Below, one piece after another: positions 16,911 to 25,984 of a DNA stretch of 64,000 bases. The notes below the pieces were generated by a model. That model was not told where the DNA came from. It saw only the letters and a list, made by a program, of their open reading frames with translations, and made no database searches. A program made the translations under genes and the position numbers. Positions within the stretch are counted from its first letter, which is position 1. Each line of letters begins with the position of its first letter. The stretch spans positions 657,923-721,922 of the forward strand of contig CAUJCO010000013.1 in NCBI GenBank assembly GCA_963169645.1, written 5' to 3'. Origin of the DNA: Bacteroidota bacterium. Lineage in GTDB: Bacteria > Bacteroidota > Bacteroidia > Chitinophagales > JADIYW01.

Positions 16911-18278
16911 ATGCCATCCTACGAGTTGATAGATAAATACAATGTTCCCATTCCAAGATACACCAGTTATCCAACGGTCCCGTATTGGAAAGAAGGAAAA
17001 ACTAATCAACCAGATTGGGCTGCTTTAATACAAAAAGCCATGGTTGCTCAAAAAACCAAAGAAGGCATCAGTTTATATATACATCTTCCTTTTTGTGAGC
17101 AATTGTGTACCTATTGCGGTTGTAATAAACGCATCACCAAAAATCATTCGGTTGAGGCTGTTTATATAGAGGCCGTTTTAAAAGAATGGGAAATGTATAA
17201 ACAAATTTTTGGTGAAAATTTAGTTTTAAGAGAATTGCATTTGGGCGGTGGCACACCCACATTTTTTAGTCCGCAAAATTTAGAATATCTTTTAACAAAA
17301 TTGTTTGATGGCATAAAAATTCATCCGGCTCATGAATTTAGTTTTGAAGGACATCCCAACAACACCACGAAAGCGCATTTAGAAACATTTTACCAACTTG
17401 GATTTAGACGCGTTAGTTTTGGGGTGCAAGATTTAGATTCGAAAGTGCAAATTGCCATCAACCGCGTTCAGCCTTTTGAAAAAACTAAACAAGTTACCGA
17501 ATGGGCGAGAGCAATCGGTTACGAATCCATCAACTTTGATTTAATTTATGGCTTGCCTTTTCAAACACAAGCAAGTATTCAAAACACGATAGCATCTGTT
17601 ATCACGCTTTTACCAAATCGAATTGCATTTTACAGCTATGCACATGTGCCTTGGACTTCTAAATCACAACGTGCGTATGATGAAAACGATTTACCAAAAG
17701 GAAAAGAAAAATATACCCTTTACGAAACCGGTAAAAATTTATTTTTAGAAGCCGGTTATTTAGATGTTGGTATGGATCATTTTGCATTACAAGGTGATAG
17801 TCTTTTATTGGCAAAACAAAGTAAAACCTTACATCGAAATTTTATGGGTTACACGACCACCAACACGGAAGTATTAATAGGATTAGGTGTTTCTGCCATC
17901 AGCGATGTGTTTTTTGGATTTCGACAAAATGTGAAAACGGTAGAAGCTTATTATGAAGCAATTGCAAAAGAAATCCTACCAATACAAAAAGGAATTGATG
18001 TAAGTGAAGAAGATATTTTATATAGAAAACATATTTTAAATATTGCTTGTAAAGGTGCTACCAATTGGGAAAACGAGCTGGAGCTCAGCGAAAAAATGAA
18101 GCTTCGTTTACATACTTTACAACAAGATGGACTTATATCTTGGCAAACCCATCAATTAGAAGTAACACCATTAGGTTGGAGTTTTTTACGAAATATTTGT
18201 TCGGTATTTGATAAAAAAATGAACGATGCCGAAAACACATCTTCTCCGGATTTGCCGAAATTTAGTCAAGCTATTTAA
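16911..18278 (+). CDS. hemN: Oxygen-independent coproporphyrinogen III oxidase
   Basis: HemN is the radical-SAM enzyme that decarboxylates coproporphyrinogen III to protoporphyrinogen IX in heme synthesis when oxygen is scarce. From the ATG at 16911 the protein has 455 residues. The N-terminus IPRYTSYPTVPYW is diagnostic of true HemN rather than HemW. The iron-sulfur motif is C62-x3-C66-x2-C69, followed by C71 (PFCEQLCTYCGC). Other family blocks are LHLGGGTPTFF, the SFGVQDLD strand and DLIYGLPFQT. The C-terminal domain with GLGVSAIS is present. The alternative upstream TTG at 16890 falls in the promoter element. No other heme gene is nearby. Confidence 0.96.
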   Translation: MPSYELIDKYNVPIPRYTSYPTVPYWKEGKTNQPDWAALIQKAMVAQKTKEGISLYIHLPFCEQLCTYCGCNKRITKNHSVEAVYIEAVLKEWEMYKQIFGENLVLRELHLGGGTPTFFSPQNLEYLLTKLFDGIKIHPAHEFSFEGHPNNTTKAHLETFYQLGFRRVSFGVQDLDSKVQIAINRVQPFEKTKQVTEWARAIGYESINFDLIYGLPFQTQASIQNTIASVITLLPNRIAFYSYAHVPWTSKSQRAYDENDLPKGKEKYTLYETGKNLFLEAGYLDVGMDHFALQGDSLLLAKQSKTLHRNFMGYTTTNTEVLIGLGVSAISDVFFGFRQNVKTVEAYYEAIAKEILPIQKGIDVSEEDILYRKHILNIACKGATNWENELELSEKMKLRLHTLQQDGLISWQTHQLEVTPLGWSFLRNICSVFDKKMNDAENTSSPDLPKFSQAI

Positions 18279-18322
18279 GCATTCATTTTTCTAAAAAATA
18301 AAATAATAGTACATTTATAGCA

Positions 18323-18982
18323 ATGGCTATAACAACCTATTTTATTGGTGGAATTGCTTCGGATGAGCGACTATTTAAATACCAACTTGCTGCGGTAGAA
18401 AATTCTGTATATCTTCCATTTCCCAAACACGAAAAAAAGGATACAATGGAAACCTATGTACGAAAATTTATTCCATTGATAGATAGGTCGCAACCATTTA
18501 ATTTAATTGGAAATTCCATGGGTGGCATCATGACGATGGAATTAATCAAACACATACAGCCGGAAAAAGTAGTGTTAATTTCCTCTATTAAAAGTAGAAG
18601 TGAAATGCCGGCAAAACTAAAAATTTTAAAATATACATACGCACACAAGTTGCTTCCGGGTACCGGATTTATTGGTGCTATACAGTATGGTAGTTTATTT
18701 AAACCGGATGTTTTAAAAACACCGGCATTGCGAAAATTAGCCATTAGTATGGCAAAAAGTAATGAACCTTCTTTTTTATATTGGTGTGTAAATGCAATAG
18801 TAAATTGGCAAGGTACAGATGATTATAGAAAGGACATCATACATATTCATGGTACAAAAGATGAGATGTTTCCTTTTAGTAAAATAAAAAATGCCATTCC
18901 TATTCTTGGAGGAACACACCAAATGATGTTGAATAAACACGAAGCAGTAAATACAATTTTATTAGAAAAATTAAAGGCGTAA
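18323..18982 (+). CDS. Small alpha/beta-hydrolase-fold protein
   Basis: This 219-residue cytoplasmic protein has an alpha/beta-hydrolase fold: an early oxyanion segment FIGGIASDERLF, the nucleophile elbow GNSMGG with serine 65, a probable acid in HIHGTKDEMFPF and the histidine in GGTHQMM near the C-terminus. It lacks a signal peptide. A TACATTTA sequence close to the promoter consensus lies just before the ATG, so it may have its own start site with almost no leader. Its stop is one base from the stop of the convergent AI-2E gene. Substrate unknown. Confidence 0.75.
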   Translation: MAITTYFIGGIASDERLFKYQLAAVENSVYLPFPKHEKKDTMETYVRKFIPLIDRSQPFNLIGNSMGGIMTMELIKHIQPEKVVLISSIKSRSEMPAKLKILKYTYAHKLLPGTGFIGAIQYGSLFKPDVLKTPALRKLAISMAKSNEPSFLYWCVNAIVNWQGTDDYRKDIIHIHGTKDEMFPFSKIKNAIPILGGTHQMMLNKHEAVNTILLEKLKA

Positions 18983-18983
18983 G

Positions 18984-20018
18984 CTAAGTTTCTTCTTGTA
19001 AATCGGTATCCGTTGAAAACTCATTGACATAAATACGCACCATCAACAATAAGTAAGAAACCAACAAAGGACCAAATATCAATCCGATAAAACCAAATAA
19101 TTTTAAGCCGGTAATTACACCAAATAGCGTGATAAGTGGATGTATATCGGCAAATGCTTTCAATAAAAACAAGCGCAAAACATTATCAATATTTAATACA
19201 ACGATAGCACAATAAATGGCTAAATAAATGCCATCTTGAGCATGACCATCCGTAAATAAATAAACAGATAATGGCATCCAAATCATGCTGGAGCCAATGA
19301 ATGGAATTACAGAACAAACACAAGTAACAAAACCCCAAAGCATAGGGTCTTCTATTCCAAATATTTTATAACCTACGTATGCACTAAAGCCTTGTGCAAT
19401 AGCCAGAACCGGAATACCAATTGCATACGATGTTACAATGTTTTTGGTTTCAGAGGTGATTCGCTTTTTATTTTGTGGTTTTATAGGAATATATCTTAAT
19501 AGTGTCGATTCTATTTTAGATGCATGCAACAACATAAAAAATAAGACAAAAAACATCGTGCTGATATTGAAAAATAAGTTTGCTGCGATATTTAAAAAAT
19601 TGGGCAAAAAAGAGGACACAATTCCGGGAATGTTTTTCAAGCTGTCTTTAGATAATAGTTGAATACCGGTTAATTCATCAATACGATGGATGATTTCTTT
19701 AATACCCATAAATAAATCGTTGGCATTGCTGGTAAAATTCTGCAATTTGGGTACAACAAATAATGTGGCCAATCCAAAAGGAATTAATAAAACTACGGCA
19801 TCAATAATCATTAATAAAACAGTGGCAACATACCGATTCCATTTTTGGATATAAAATAAATTGAATAAAAATTTCCTGTTTAATACATAAAGTGTAATCG
19901 CACCTAAAACGCCGGGAACAAGAAATTTTACTTGAATAAAAATGACAATACCTAAAGCCATCAAAATGGAGAAAAATACCACTTGGCGAAATCGTTCCGT
20001 AAAAGTCATGGATAACAT
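18984..20018 (-). CDS. AI-2E family membrane transporter
   Basis: This 344-residue protein has about seven or eight membrane helices with the arrangement of the AI-2E/PerM family (PF01594): paired N-terminal helices, an amphipathic middle region rich in Phe, then SYAIGIPVLAIAQG, the CSVIPFIGSSMIWMP segment and a C-terminal FGVITGLKLFGFIGLIFGP block, which is strongly conserved. Members export small molecules such as autoinducer-2 or act as sodium/proton antiporters; the actual substrate here is unknown. An alternative start four codons on (MTFTERF) is possible. A terminator for the upstream gene lies just before it. Confidence 0.9.
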   Translation of the reverse strand: MLSMTFTERFRQVVFFSILMALGIVIFIQVKFLVPGVLGAITLYVLNRKFLFNLFYIQKWNRYVATVLLMIIDAVVLLIPFGLATLFVVPKLQNFTSNANDLFMGIKEIIHRIDELTGIQLLSKDSLKNIPGIVSSFLPNFLNIAANLFFNISTMFFVLFFMLLHASKIESTLLRYIPIKPQNKKRITSETKNIVTSYAIGIPVLAIAQGFSAYVGYKIFGIEDPMLWGFVTCVCSVIPFIGSSMIWMPLSVYLFTDGHAQDGIYLAIYCAIVVLNIDNVLRLFLLKAFADIHPLITLFGVITGLKLFGFIGLIFGPLLVSYLLLMVRIYVNEFSTDTDLQEET

Positions 20019-20050
20019 ATTAGAAAGTTAAACAAAATTACATTATATAA

Positions 20051-20081
20051 ATAAAAAAACTTCATCCATAAGGATGAAGTT
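20051..20081 (-). terminator. Intrinsic terminator after the TonB-C gene
   Basis: Perfect 10-bp stem AACTTCATCC / GGATGAAGTT (20058-20067 and 20072-20081) with a 4-base loop, followed on the reverse strand by a run of seven T. It lies 20 bases after the stop of the upstream gene. Confidence 0.88.
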
Positions 20082-20101
20082 GCCTGTTTGTTTAGGAAAG
20101 T

Positions 20102-20908
20102 TTATATTTTTTTGGTGTACGGTAAAATGTACTTTACTTTTTTTGGTTTGCCGGCTTCTATGGCAGGTGAAAAATTAGGTAGTTTTTGTACGGCTTGCAA
20201 CACGGCATTTTCACACATATTGCAATTGGATTTTGCCAATTTCACATCCGATATTTTTCCGGTTTCATCTACGAAAAAAGAGTATAATATTTTCACGGTT
20301 TTTTCTCCGTTTGGCAATTTAATATCTTCCGGTAAAGTAACATTGCTGTCTAAATATTTTTGTAATGCTTGATCGCCACCCGGATACATTGCATTTTTAT
20401 AACCTTTTCCTACCTTATCATATGCGCGCATAATGGAATCTGATTGCTTAAAAAAATCACATTTAAAAGCAGAATCTAATTTCGCTTTAAATGCCATATT
20501 GTAGCAATATTTAAAATCACTACTGGTATCATTGGGATTAAAATAGGAATAAGAATCCGGATTTAAGTTTGGTTTTTGTTGATTTGCATTGGGTTGGTGC
20601 TTCGTTTCTGCTGTAGGTTTTGGATTTGGTTTTATTTTACTTTTATCCGCCTGTTTTTTTAATGCTTGCAACAGTACACTATCTTTTTTTATTTTTTTCA
20701 ATATTCTTTTCTCGTAGTGTGTATCTGAAAATTGAACATAATATTCCGGCGAAAATTTATTTTTTCCTGTTATATAACAACCCATTTCACCTCGAGCAAA
20801 TTGTGCTTTCATGCTATCTTTTGCGGCAATACAATCGGCACTTTTTTGAGCCAAAACCGTGTTGGAAAAAAGAGAAATAGAAAAAATAAAAAATAATAAT
20901 TGTCGCAT
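20102..20908 (-). CDS. Secreted/periplasmic protein with TonB C-terminal domain
   Basis: From the ATG at 20908 the product is 268 residues with a signal peptide (LLFFIFSISLFSNTVLAQ). A longer frame to 20977 would run into ridA and lack a signal peptide at its N-terminus, so it is rejected. The middle is Lys/Pro/Asn-rich, probably a periplasmic linker. The last ~85 residues form a TonB C-terminal fold: LPNGEKTVKILYSFFVDETG, then GKISDVKLAKS and a KVKYILPY strand. Unlike TonB itself it has no obvious N-terminal anchor, and the CNMC cysteines in the domain are unusual. It is 16 bases downstream of ridA and likely co-transcribed. Partner unknown. Confidence 0.78.
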   Translation of the reverse strand: MRQLLFFIFSISLFSNTVLAQKSADCIAAKDSMKAQFARGEMGCYITGKNKFSPEYYVQFSDTHYEKRILKKIKKDSVLLQALKKQADKSKIKPNPKPTAETKHQPNANQQKPNLNPDSYSYFNPNDTSSDFKYCYNMAFKAKLDSAFKCDFFKQSDSIMRAYDKVGKGYKNAMYPGGDQALQKYLDSNVTLPEDIKLPNGEKTVKILYSFFVDETGKISDVKLAKSNCNMCENAVLQAVQKLPNFSPAIEAGKPKKVKYILPYTKKI

Positions 20909-20924
20909 GTTATTATATTTAGTG

Positions 20925-21305
20925 TTATCGCACAGCGATGCAAGATATTTCCACATTGGCATTTTTTGGTAATACACTTACTTCAACAGTTTCGCGTGCC
21001 GGCGGATTGGTTTTAAAATAGTTGCCATACACTTCATTAACTTTTGGAAAATCGTGCATATCGGTTAAAAAAATAGAACATTTTACTACATTGCCAAAAT
21101 CCATTTCTGCTGCTTCTAAAATGGCTTTTAAATTTTGCATTACTTGTTCTGTTTCTGCTGCAATGCCATCATTTATCAATACTCCGGAAAATGGATCCAA
21201 TGGTATTTGTCCTGATACAAATAACATACCATTTATGGAAACCGCTTGAGAGTAAGGTCCAATTGGTTCGGGTGCATCATCCGTAAAAATTATTTTGCGT
21301 GCCAT
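20925..21305 (-). CDS. ridA: RidA family enamine/imine deaminase
   Basis: RidA hydrolyses reactive 2-aminoacrylate and related enamines produced by PLP enzymes, protecting them from damage. The 126-residue length is standard. Signature segments are present: PIGPYSQAV near residue 15, FVSGQIPLDP, the AETEQVMQNLKAILE helix, and PPARETVEVSVLP with the conserved catalytic arginine, ending VEISCIAVR. It precedes the TonB-C gene with a 16-base gap. Cytoplasmic trimer in known members. Confidence 0.95.
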   Translation of the reverse strand: MARKIIFTDDAPEPIGPYSQAVSINGMLFVSGQIPLDPFSGVLINDGIAAETEQVMQNLKAILEAAEMDFGNVVKCSIFLTDMHDFPKVNEVYGNYFKTNPPARETVEVSVLPKNANVEISCIAVR

Positions 21306-21376
21306 ATCTTATTACAAATTTATTAAAAGCGATTGCAAAGAAATGCAAATTTTTCTTAATTATTCAAGCTTGTTTT

Positions 21377-22120
21377 TTATTTTCCTTCTTTCTTTTTATA
21401 CACTTCGTCTACAAACCACATTTCATTTTTATAAATAATATCTACAATTGCATTTTTGGTGGGTTCATCATATTTAGAAAAAATATCGTAACCATTTTGA
21501 AGTAATGATTTTCCTAATTTAATTCCATCTACATCTGCTTTGGGAAAAGTTTGCGGTTTTTTCTCCATGGTTTCTATAACATGTTGTAAGATGTCTAAGG
21601 TTTTTTGGAGTAATTGCGTATTTACCATGGCACCAAATAAATTTTTTACATCGCCAATAAATTTCTCAATATCTTCCCTTGGTAGTTGATAAAGTGTATC
21701 TTCAAAATCTTCATCGCTCATTGGTGGTATAATGCCGTTTTTATTGGCAATTTCGGCCATGGCCGCTTCAAAATTTTTAGCACCTACAAACGAGTTCAAG
21801 GAATCCATACCGGCACGTAAAGCCTGCATAAAATGTCGGCCGAACTTAAATAAGGCACGTGCCATATCGCCGAATAAGGCCCAAATTTTTTTGGGTGAAC
21901 GCACATAATCTGCTAATTCTTTAAAGGCTTCTTCTAACTTTTTGCGTTCGGCTGCCGGCGGATAAATGGTATGTAAAAAATAATGTTTTACTTCAATAAT
22001 ATTTTCTTCCGTGATATTACTTGGCAATTCAAATCGTTTCGATAATTCCGCATATTGATAGCGTTTTTCTATCATTTCACGAAACTTATTGATGATATGC
22101 TCATCCGTAGTTAGCTCCAT
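21377..22120 (-). CDS. Conserved-looking helical protein of unknown function
   Basis: I do not recognise this 247-residue protein. It has no signal peptide or membrane helix and is predicted to be mostly alpha-helical, with charged amphipathic stretches such as EMIEKRYQYAELSKRFEL and IWALFGDMARALFKFGRHF. There are no cysteine clusters or nucleotide-binding motifs. Codon use resembles its neighbours and the frame is long and clean, so it is a real gene. It lies between ridA (71 bases downstream) and the GH13 gene (82 bases upstream), all leftward. Confidence 0.7.
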   Translation of the reverse strand: MELTTDEHIINKFREMIEKRYQYAELSKRFELPSNITEENIIEVKHYFLHTIYPPAAERKKLEEAFKELADYVRSPKKIWALFGDMARALFKFGRHFMQALRAGMDSLNSFVGAKNFEAAMAEIANKNGIIPPMSDEDFEDTLYQLPREDIEKFIGDVKNLFGAMVNTQLLQKTLDILQHVIETMEKKPQTFPKADVDGIKLGKSLLQNGYDIFSKYDEPTKNAIVDIIYKNEMWFVDEVYKKKEGK

Positions 22121-22202
22121 GTTTTCTTATTTGAAAGACTAATTTACATATTTCTTAGCATTTTACTTTTTATAAAAGATAATAAAATAAAAAGTATCCT
22201 TT

Positions 22203-23789
22203 TTAATTTGCAATGCGACATACTACCGCATCATACGCTTCTAATATTCCATTAAAAGTAGTTTTGGGATGGATGGAAAATAATAACTCCAAAATTGGAA
22301 CACTTAGTTGGTTTTGAATACGAGCTTTAGAAAAGTTGATGAGTACAATTACTTTTTCATCCGATGTACTTCGTGTATAAGCCAATATATGTTTATTTCC
22401 GGTAGGTACAATTTCTATATCACCCGCTGAAATTGCTTTTATAGCTTTTCTTAGTGCGATAAGTTTTTTAAATGTATTTAGAAGGGAATAATCATCGGCG
22501 GTTTGTTGTTCCACATTTCTATTTTCTATGTCTTTATTTACAGGAAGCCATGTTTGGTGATTAGTGGAAAATCCGGCATTGGCTTGTGTATTCCATTGCA
22601 TTGGTGTGCGGCAATTATCTCTGTTGATAGCAACGGGCAATCTGTTGGCAATAAACTGTGGCACCCAACTATATGTTTTGGTAATTGGGTCTTTGCCTTC
22701 TTTTATAGGAATTGATGCATTGGTCATTCCGATTTCTTCACCGGCATAAACTGTCGGCACGCCACGCATTGTAAATTGTAAGGTGGCTAATACTTTTGCT
22801 TTTTCCAAACTATTTCCTACTCTGCGAATGCTTCTAAATTGATCGTGGTTACTAAACACGGTAGTTGGTAATAATGGAAATGGATAATAGTGATTGAACT
22901 CCAAAATTTTCTTTCTAAAAAATGCGGCATTAAAATGATAAAACAACATCTCGAATAAAAAAATGAGATGCAAACCATCATTGTTTCCTAAATATTTTCG
23001 CTTCAAGGTATGTTTTCCAAATACTTCGCCCACTAATAAACGCGGTGGTTGAAATGTATCAACTACTTGTCGCAACTCTTGAGCAAATAAAAAATTTTCT
23101 TCTTGATTTACGGAATATTTTCTGATTTGGAAATTGCCGCCCGGATAATCTTCCGAAGGAAAAGCATGTAATAAAGAAAATGGATTATCTTTAAAATCTT
23201 TGTCTTTATAAATGCAATTAAAAATATCTAATCGAAAACCATCCACACCTTTTTGTAACCAATACCGACACACGTCAAACATAGCTTTTTTCACTTCCGG
23301 ATTTCTATAATTCAAATCGGGTTGAAATGGAAGGAAAGAAGCATAATAATATTGTTTTCTGGTTTCGCAATAATGCCAAGCTTTGGGGCCAACTATGCTT
23401 TTCCAGTTATTCGGTTTATCTCGCCAAATATACCAATCGGCTTTCGGATTGGTGGTATTTTGTTTGGATTCTAAAAACCAATGATGTTGATCGGATGTGT
23501 GGTTCATCACCATATCAAACACGATTTTCATGCCGTGTTGATGCACTGCTGTAATTAATTGTTCTGTATCTTGCAGTGTGCCATATTCGGGTGCAATTTG
23601 ATAATAATCCGAAACATCGTAACCAAAATCGGCTTGTGGTGAACTATAAAAGGGCGATATCCAAATGGTTTCAAATCCCAGATTTTTTATATACTCCAAT
23701 TTTTGGATTATACCTTGTAAATCGCCGATTCCATCGCCATTACTATCGTAAAAGGAGCGTGGATATATTTGATAAATCGTGGTGTTCAA
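22203..23789 (-). CDS. GH13 alpha-glucosidase / oligo-1,6-glucosidase-type enzyme
   Basis: This 528-residue cytoplasmic protein is a glycoside hydrolase family 13 enzyme that cleaves terminal alpha-glucosidic bonds. The opening YQIYPRSFYDSNGDGIGDL is typical of the alpha-glucosidase/oligo-1,6-glucosidase group. The four family regions are visible: DMVMNH (92-97), GFRLDIF with nucleophile D188, VGEVFG with acid/base E255, and FSNHDQ with the third acid D316. The start is a TTG; no ATG is available before the conserved N-terminus, and the family normally begins right there. There is no signal peptide, so it probably acts on imported maltodextrin or stored glucan. Exact bond specificity cannot be fixed from sequence. 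Confidence 0.92.
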   Translation of the reverse strand: MNTTIYQIYPRSFYDSNGDGIGDLQGIIQKLEYIKNLGFETIWISPFYSSPQADFGYDVSDYYQIAPEYGTLQDTEQLITAVHQHGMKIVFDMVMNHTSDQHHWFLESKQNTTNPKADWYIWRDKPNNWKSIVGPKAWHYCETRKQYYYASFLPFQPDLNYRNPEVKKAMFDVCRYWLQKGVDGFRLDIFNCIYKDKDFKDNPFSLLHAFPSEDYPGGNFQIRKYSVNQEENFLFAQELRQVVDTFQPPRLLVGEVFGKHTLKRKYLGNNDGLHLIFLFEMLFYHFNAAFFRKKILEFNHYYPFPLLPTTVFSNHDQFRSIRRVGNSLEKAKVLATLQFTMRGVPTVYAGEEIGMTNASIPIKEGKDPITKTYSWVPQFIANRLPVAINRDNCRTPMQWNTQANAGFSTNHQTWLPVNKDIENRNVEQQTADDYSLLNTFKKLIALRKAIKAISAGDIEIVPTGNKHILAYTRSTSDEKVIVLINFSKARIQNQLSVPILELLFSIHPKTTFNGILEAYDAVVCRIAN

Positions 23790-23858
23790 TGTGTTCTCTT
23801 ATTGGTTTATAAATAAACTAAAATAAGATTTTTTATACGAAGTATAAACACAAAAAAA

Positions 23859-24878
23859 TTATCCTTTTAATCCGGCTTGTGCACTTATTTCCAACATTTT
23901 ATCAATCGGAATTTTTGCTTTAATACGCAAGGTTTCGTCTAACAGTAATTCCGGTAATTCATATTTTAAACACAAATAAATTTTCTCTAACGTATTTAAT
24001 TTCATGTGTGGACAATCGTTACAAGCACAGCTGTTATTTGGTGGTGCCGGAATAAACGTTTTATGCGGCGATGCTTGCATCATTTTATGCAAGATACCGG
24101 TTTCGGTAGCGACAATATATTCTTGTGCATCGTCGGTTTGGGTATATTTTAATAATCCGGTGGTAGAGCCAATAAAATCGGCATGTTCCAACACTGCTGC
24201 TTCACATTCCGGATGGGCAATCATTTTTGCATTCGGATGTTTTTCTTTCAATTTTAAAATTTTATCCAAAGAAAAAATTTCGTGTACCATGCAAGAGCCA
24301 TTCCACAGCACCATTTCTCTGTTTAATTTTTTGGAGAGATACGCACCTAAATTTCTATCGGGTGCAAATATAATACCGGTTTCGGGTGGTATGCTGTTCA
24401 CAATAAATTCGGCATTGGAGCTGGTGCAAATATAATCGCTGAGTGCTTTTATTTCGGCGGAGCAATTGATGTACGATATTACTTTATAACCCGGATATTG
24501 TGCTTTAAAAGCGGCAAATTCTTTTGGCGGACAGCTATCTGCCAAAGAACATCCGGCATTCAAATCGGGTAAAAGTACTTTTTTGCTTGGGTTTAAAATT
24601 TTGGCGGTTTCTGCCATAAAATGCACACCGGCAAATAAAATAATATCGGCATTGGTTTCCTTTGCTTTTTGAGCTAATTGCAAACTGTCGCCAATAAAAT
24701 CGGCGATATCTTGGATGTCGGATTCTTGGTAGTAATGTGCCAATAAAACGGCATTTTTTTCTTTTTTTAATTTGGCAATTTCTGCAAAAATATCTAAAGT
24801 TGGGTCAACAGGAATATCTAAAAAGCCCACTTGCGTCAGCCCGGAAATTTTTTCTTTAAAATCTACTATTTCTTCCAT
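23859..24878 (-). CDS. nadA: Quinolinate synthase A
   Basis: NadA condenses iminoaspartate with dihydroxyacetone phosphate to quinolinate in de novo NAD synthesis, using a [4Fe-4S] cluster. The 339-residue protein has the expected blocks: [21 protein letters not shown] near residue 40, [24 protein letters not shown], the NGSCMVHE cysteine and the C-terminal [12 protein letters not shown]. The three cluster cysteines are thus in place. It has its own promoter element at 24895-24902. nadD lies upstream on the same strand across a 538-base gap; nadB and nadC are not in the window. Confidence 0.97.
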   Translation of the reverse strand: MEEIVDFKEKISGLTQVGFLDIPVDPTLDIFAEIAKLKKEKNAVLLAHYYQESDIQDIADFIGDSLQLAQKAKETNADIILFAGVHFMAETAKILNPSKKVLLPDLNAGCSLADSCPPKEFAAFKAQYPGYKVISYINCSAEIKALSDYICTSSNAEFIVNSIPPETGIIFAPDRNLGAYLSKKLNREMVLWNGSCMVHEIFSLDKILKLKEKHPNAKMIAHPECEAAVLEHADFIGSTTGLLKYTQTDDAQEYIVATETGILHKMMQASPHKTFIPAPPNNSCACNDCPHMKLNTLEKIYLCLKYELPELLLDETLRIKAKIPIDKMLEISAQAGLKG

Positions 24879-25416
24879 CTCGTTAAAATTTTTTCAAAGG
24901 TACTTTGTTTTTTTCGTTTTGAATTTAATTTACCTTCAAATTTTTAAAATGAACCGTTCCTAATACATTATAAATAATCTATTTTTAAAATTTTTTATTA
25001 CTATAATATATCTGTGTGAATTCGTTGATAAAAGTTTTTGACTAATAGCTTGTTTTTTGCTTTTAATTGTTATTCATTTCTATTATCAACATTTATTCCA
25101 CACGTTAAAGTTCCTATTTTATGCAGTTTTCTATATTTCATACACATTCGTTGGTATAGTTATCCCAATTGATATGTGTATATTTTTTTATTTTCAAAAT
25201 TTGTATTCTTCGTGTATTTCCTGTGTTTAAATTTTTGAAAAATAGACTTGCCCGTGGAGATTATTTTACAGCTATTTTGAATTATGTGGATAGATTTATT
25301 TACACACATCAATCCACATCAATTATTTTTTTCTAACATTTCAATCTGTTGGTAACTTACTGCGTAAAATATGGTAGTTTGACACAATACTAACAGCTAT
25401 GTGTATAAGTGTTTTT
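24879..25416. other. AT-rich intergenic region with DnaA-box-like sequences
   Basis: This 538-base gap between two leftward NAD genes is AT-rich and has no coding frame. It holds several sequences close to the DnaA box TTATNCACA: an exact match TGTGTATAA on the reverse sense (25400-25408), and one-mismatch copies TTATCAACA (25083-25091), TGTGTATAT (25175-25183) and TGTGGATAG (25285-25293); CAATCCACA (25310-25318) and TTATTCCACA (25093-25102) are weaker. Whether this is more than AT-rich background is open. No RNA gene is recognised. Confidence 0.4.
24895..24902 (-). promoter_or_regulatory. -7 promoter element TACCTTTG of nadA
   Basis: Exact TAnnTTTG match on the reverse strand, 16 bases upstream of the nadA start, giving a leader of about 10 bases. 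It shows that nadA can be transcribed separately from nadD. Confidence 0.5.
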
Positions 25417-25983
25417 TTATAGATACAAGTTGTGAAACTTTATATATTGTTCCACAGTTTCCGGTACAAAATATCGAATGGATTTATTTTCTTGGATTCT
25501 TTTTCTAATTTCTGTTGATGAAATATCCATTAATGGTAATTCGTAATATTTCATTTTTATGTTTCGTTGGCTTTTTAAATCGTTGGTTCTATTATAAACC
25601 AACACATACACATTTTTCAAAATCCAATCTACTTCTTTCCATTCATTAAACTTGGCCACATTATCTTCTCCTATTATTAATGAAAATTGATAGGTTGGAT
25701 ATTGTGCAATAAATGTTTTTAATGTTTGATGTGTATAAGATGGTTTTTCTAATGTAAATTCTATATCGCTCACTTTAAAATGTGCGTTATTTTCAATAGC
25801 AACTTGTACCATTTTTAAACGATGTTGTTCATCTGCTAATTCATTCTTTGTTTTAAATGGATTTTGTGGCGAAACAACAAACCAAATTTCATCTAAGTTT
25901 GCTGCTTCTCGTAGATGTGTAGCAACTAATAAATGTCCAATATGAATTGGATTAAACGAACCGAAATATAAACCTATTTTCAA
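25417..25983 (-). CDS. nadD: Nicotinate-nucleotide adenylyltransferase
   Basis: NadD adenylylates nicotinate mononucleotide to deamido-NAD, the step before NAD synthetase. The 188-residue protein opens with the nucleotidyltransferase signature GLYFGSFNPIHIGHL (GSFxPxHxGH) and has the second motif DISSTEIRKRI near residue 155, plus the FVVSPQNPFK substrate loop. Length is normal. Its start is one base from the stop of the glycosyltransferase gene, so it is the last gene of the O-antigen-ligase/glycosyltransferase operon, an unexpected place for an NAD gene. Confidence 0.97.
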   Translation of the reverse strand: MKIGLYFGSFNPIHIGHLLVATHLREAANLDEIWFVVSPQNPFKTKNELADEQHRLKMVQVAIENNAHFKVSDIEFTLEKPSYTHQTLKTFIAQYPTYQFSLIIGEDNVAKFNEWKEVDWILKNVYVLVYNRTNDLKSQRNIKMKYYELPLMDISSTEIRKRIQENKSIRYFVPETVEQYIKFHNLYL

Positions 25984-25984
25984 G

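Noticed and set aside
20909-20977. Longer start for the TonB-C protein
   Set aside because: It would overlap ridA and put an extra segment before a clear signal peptide; the ATG at 20908 is better.
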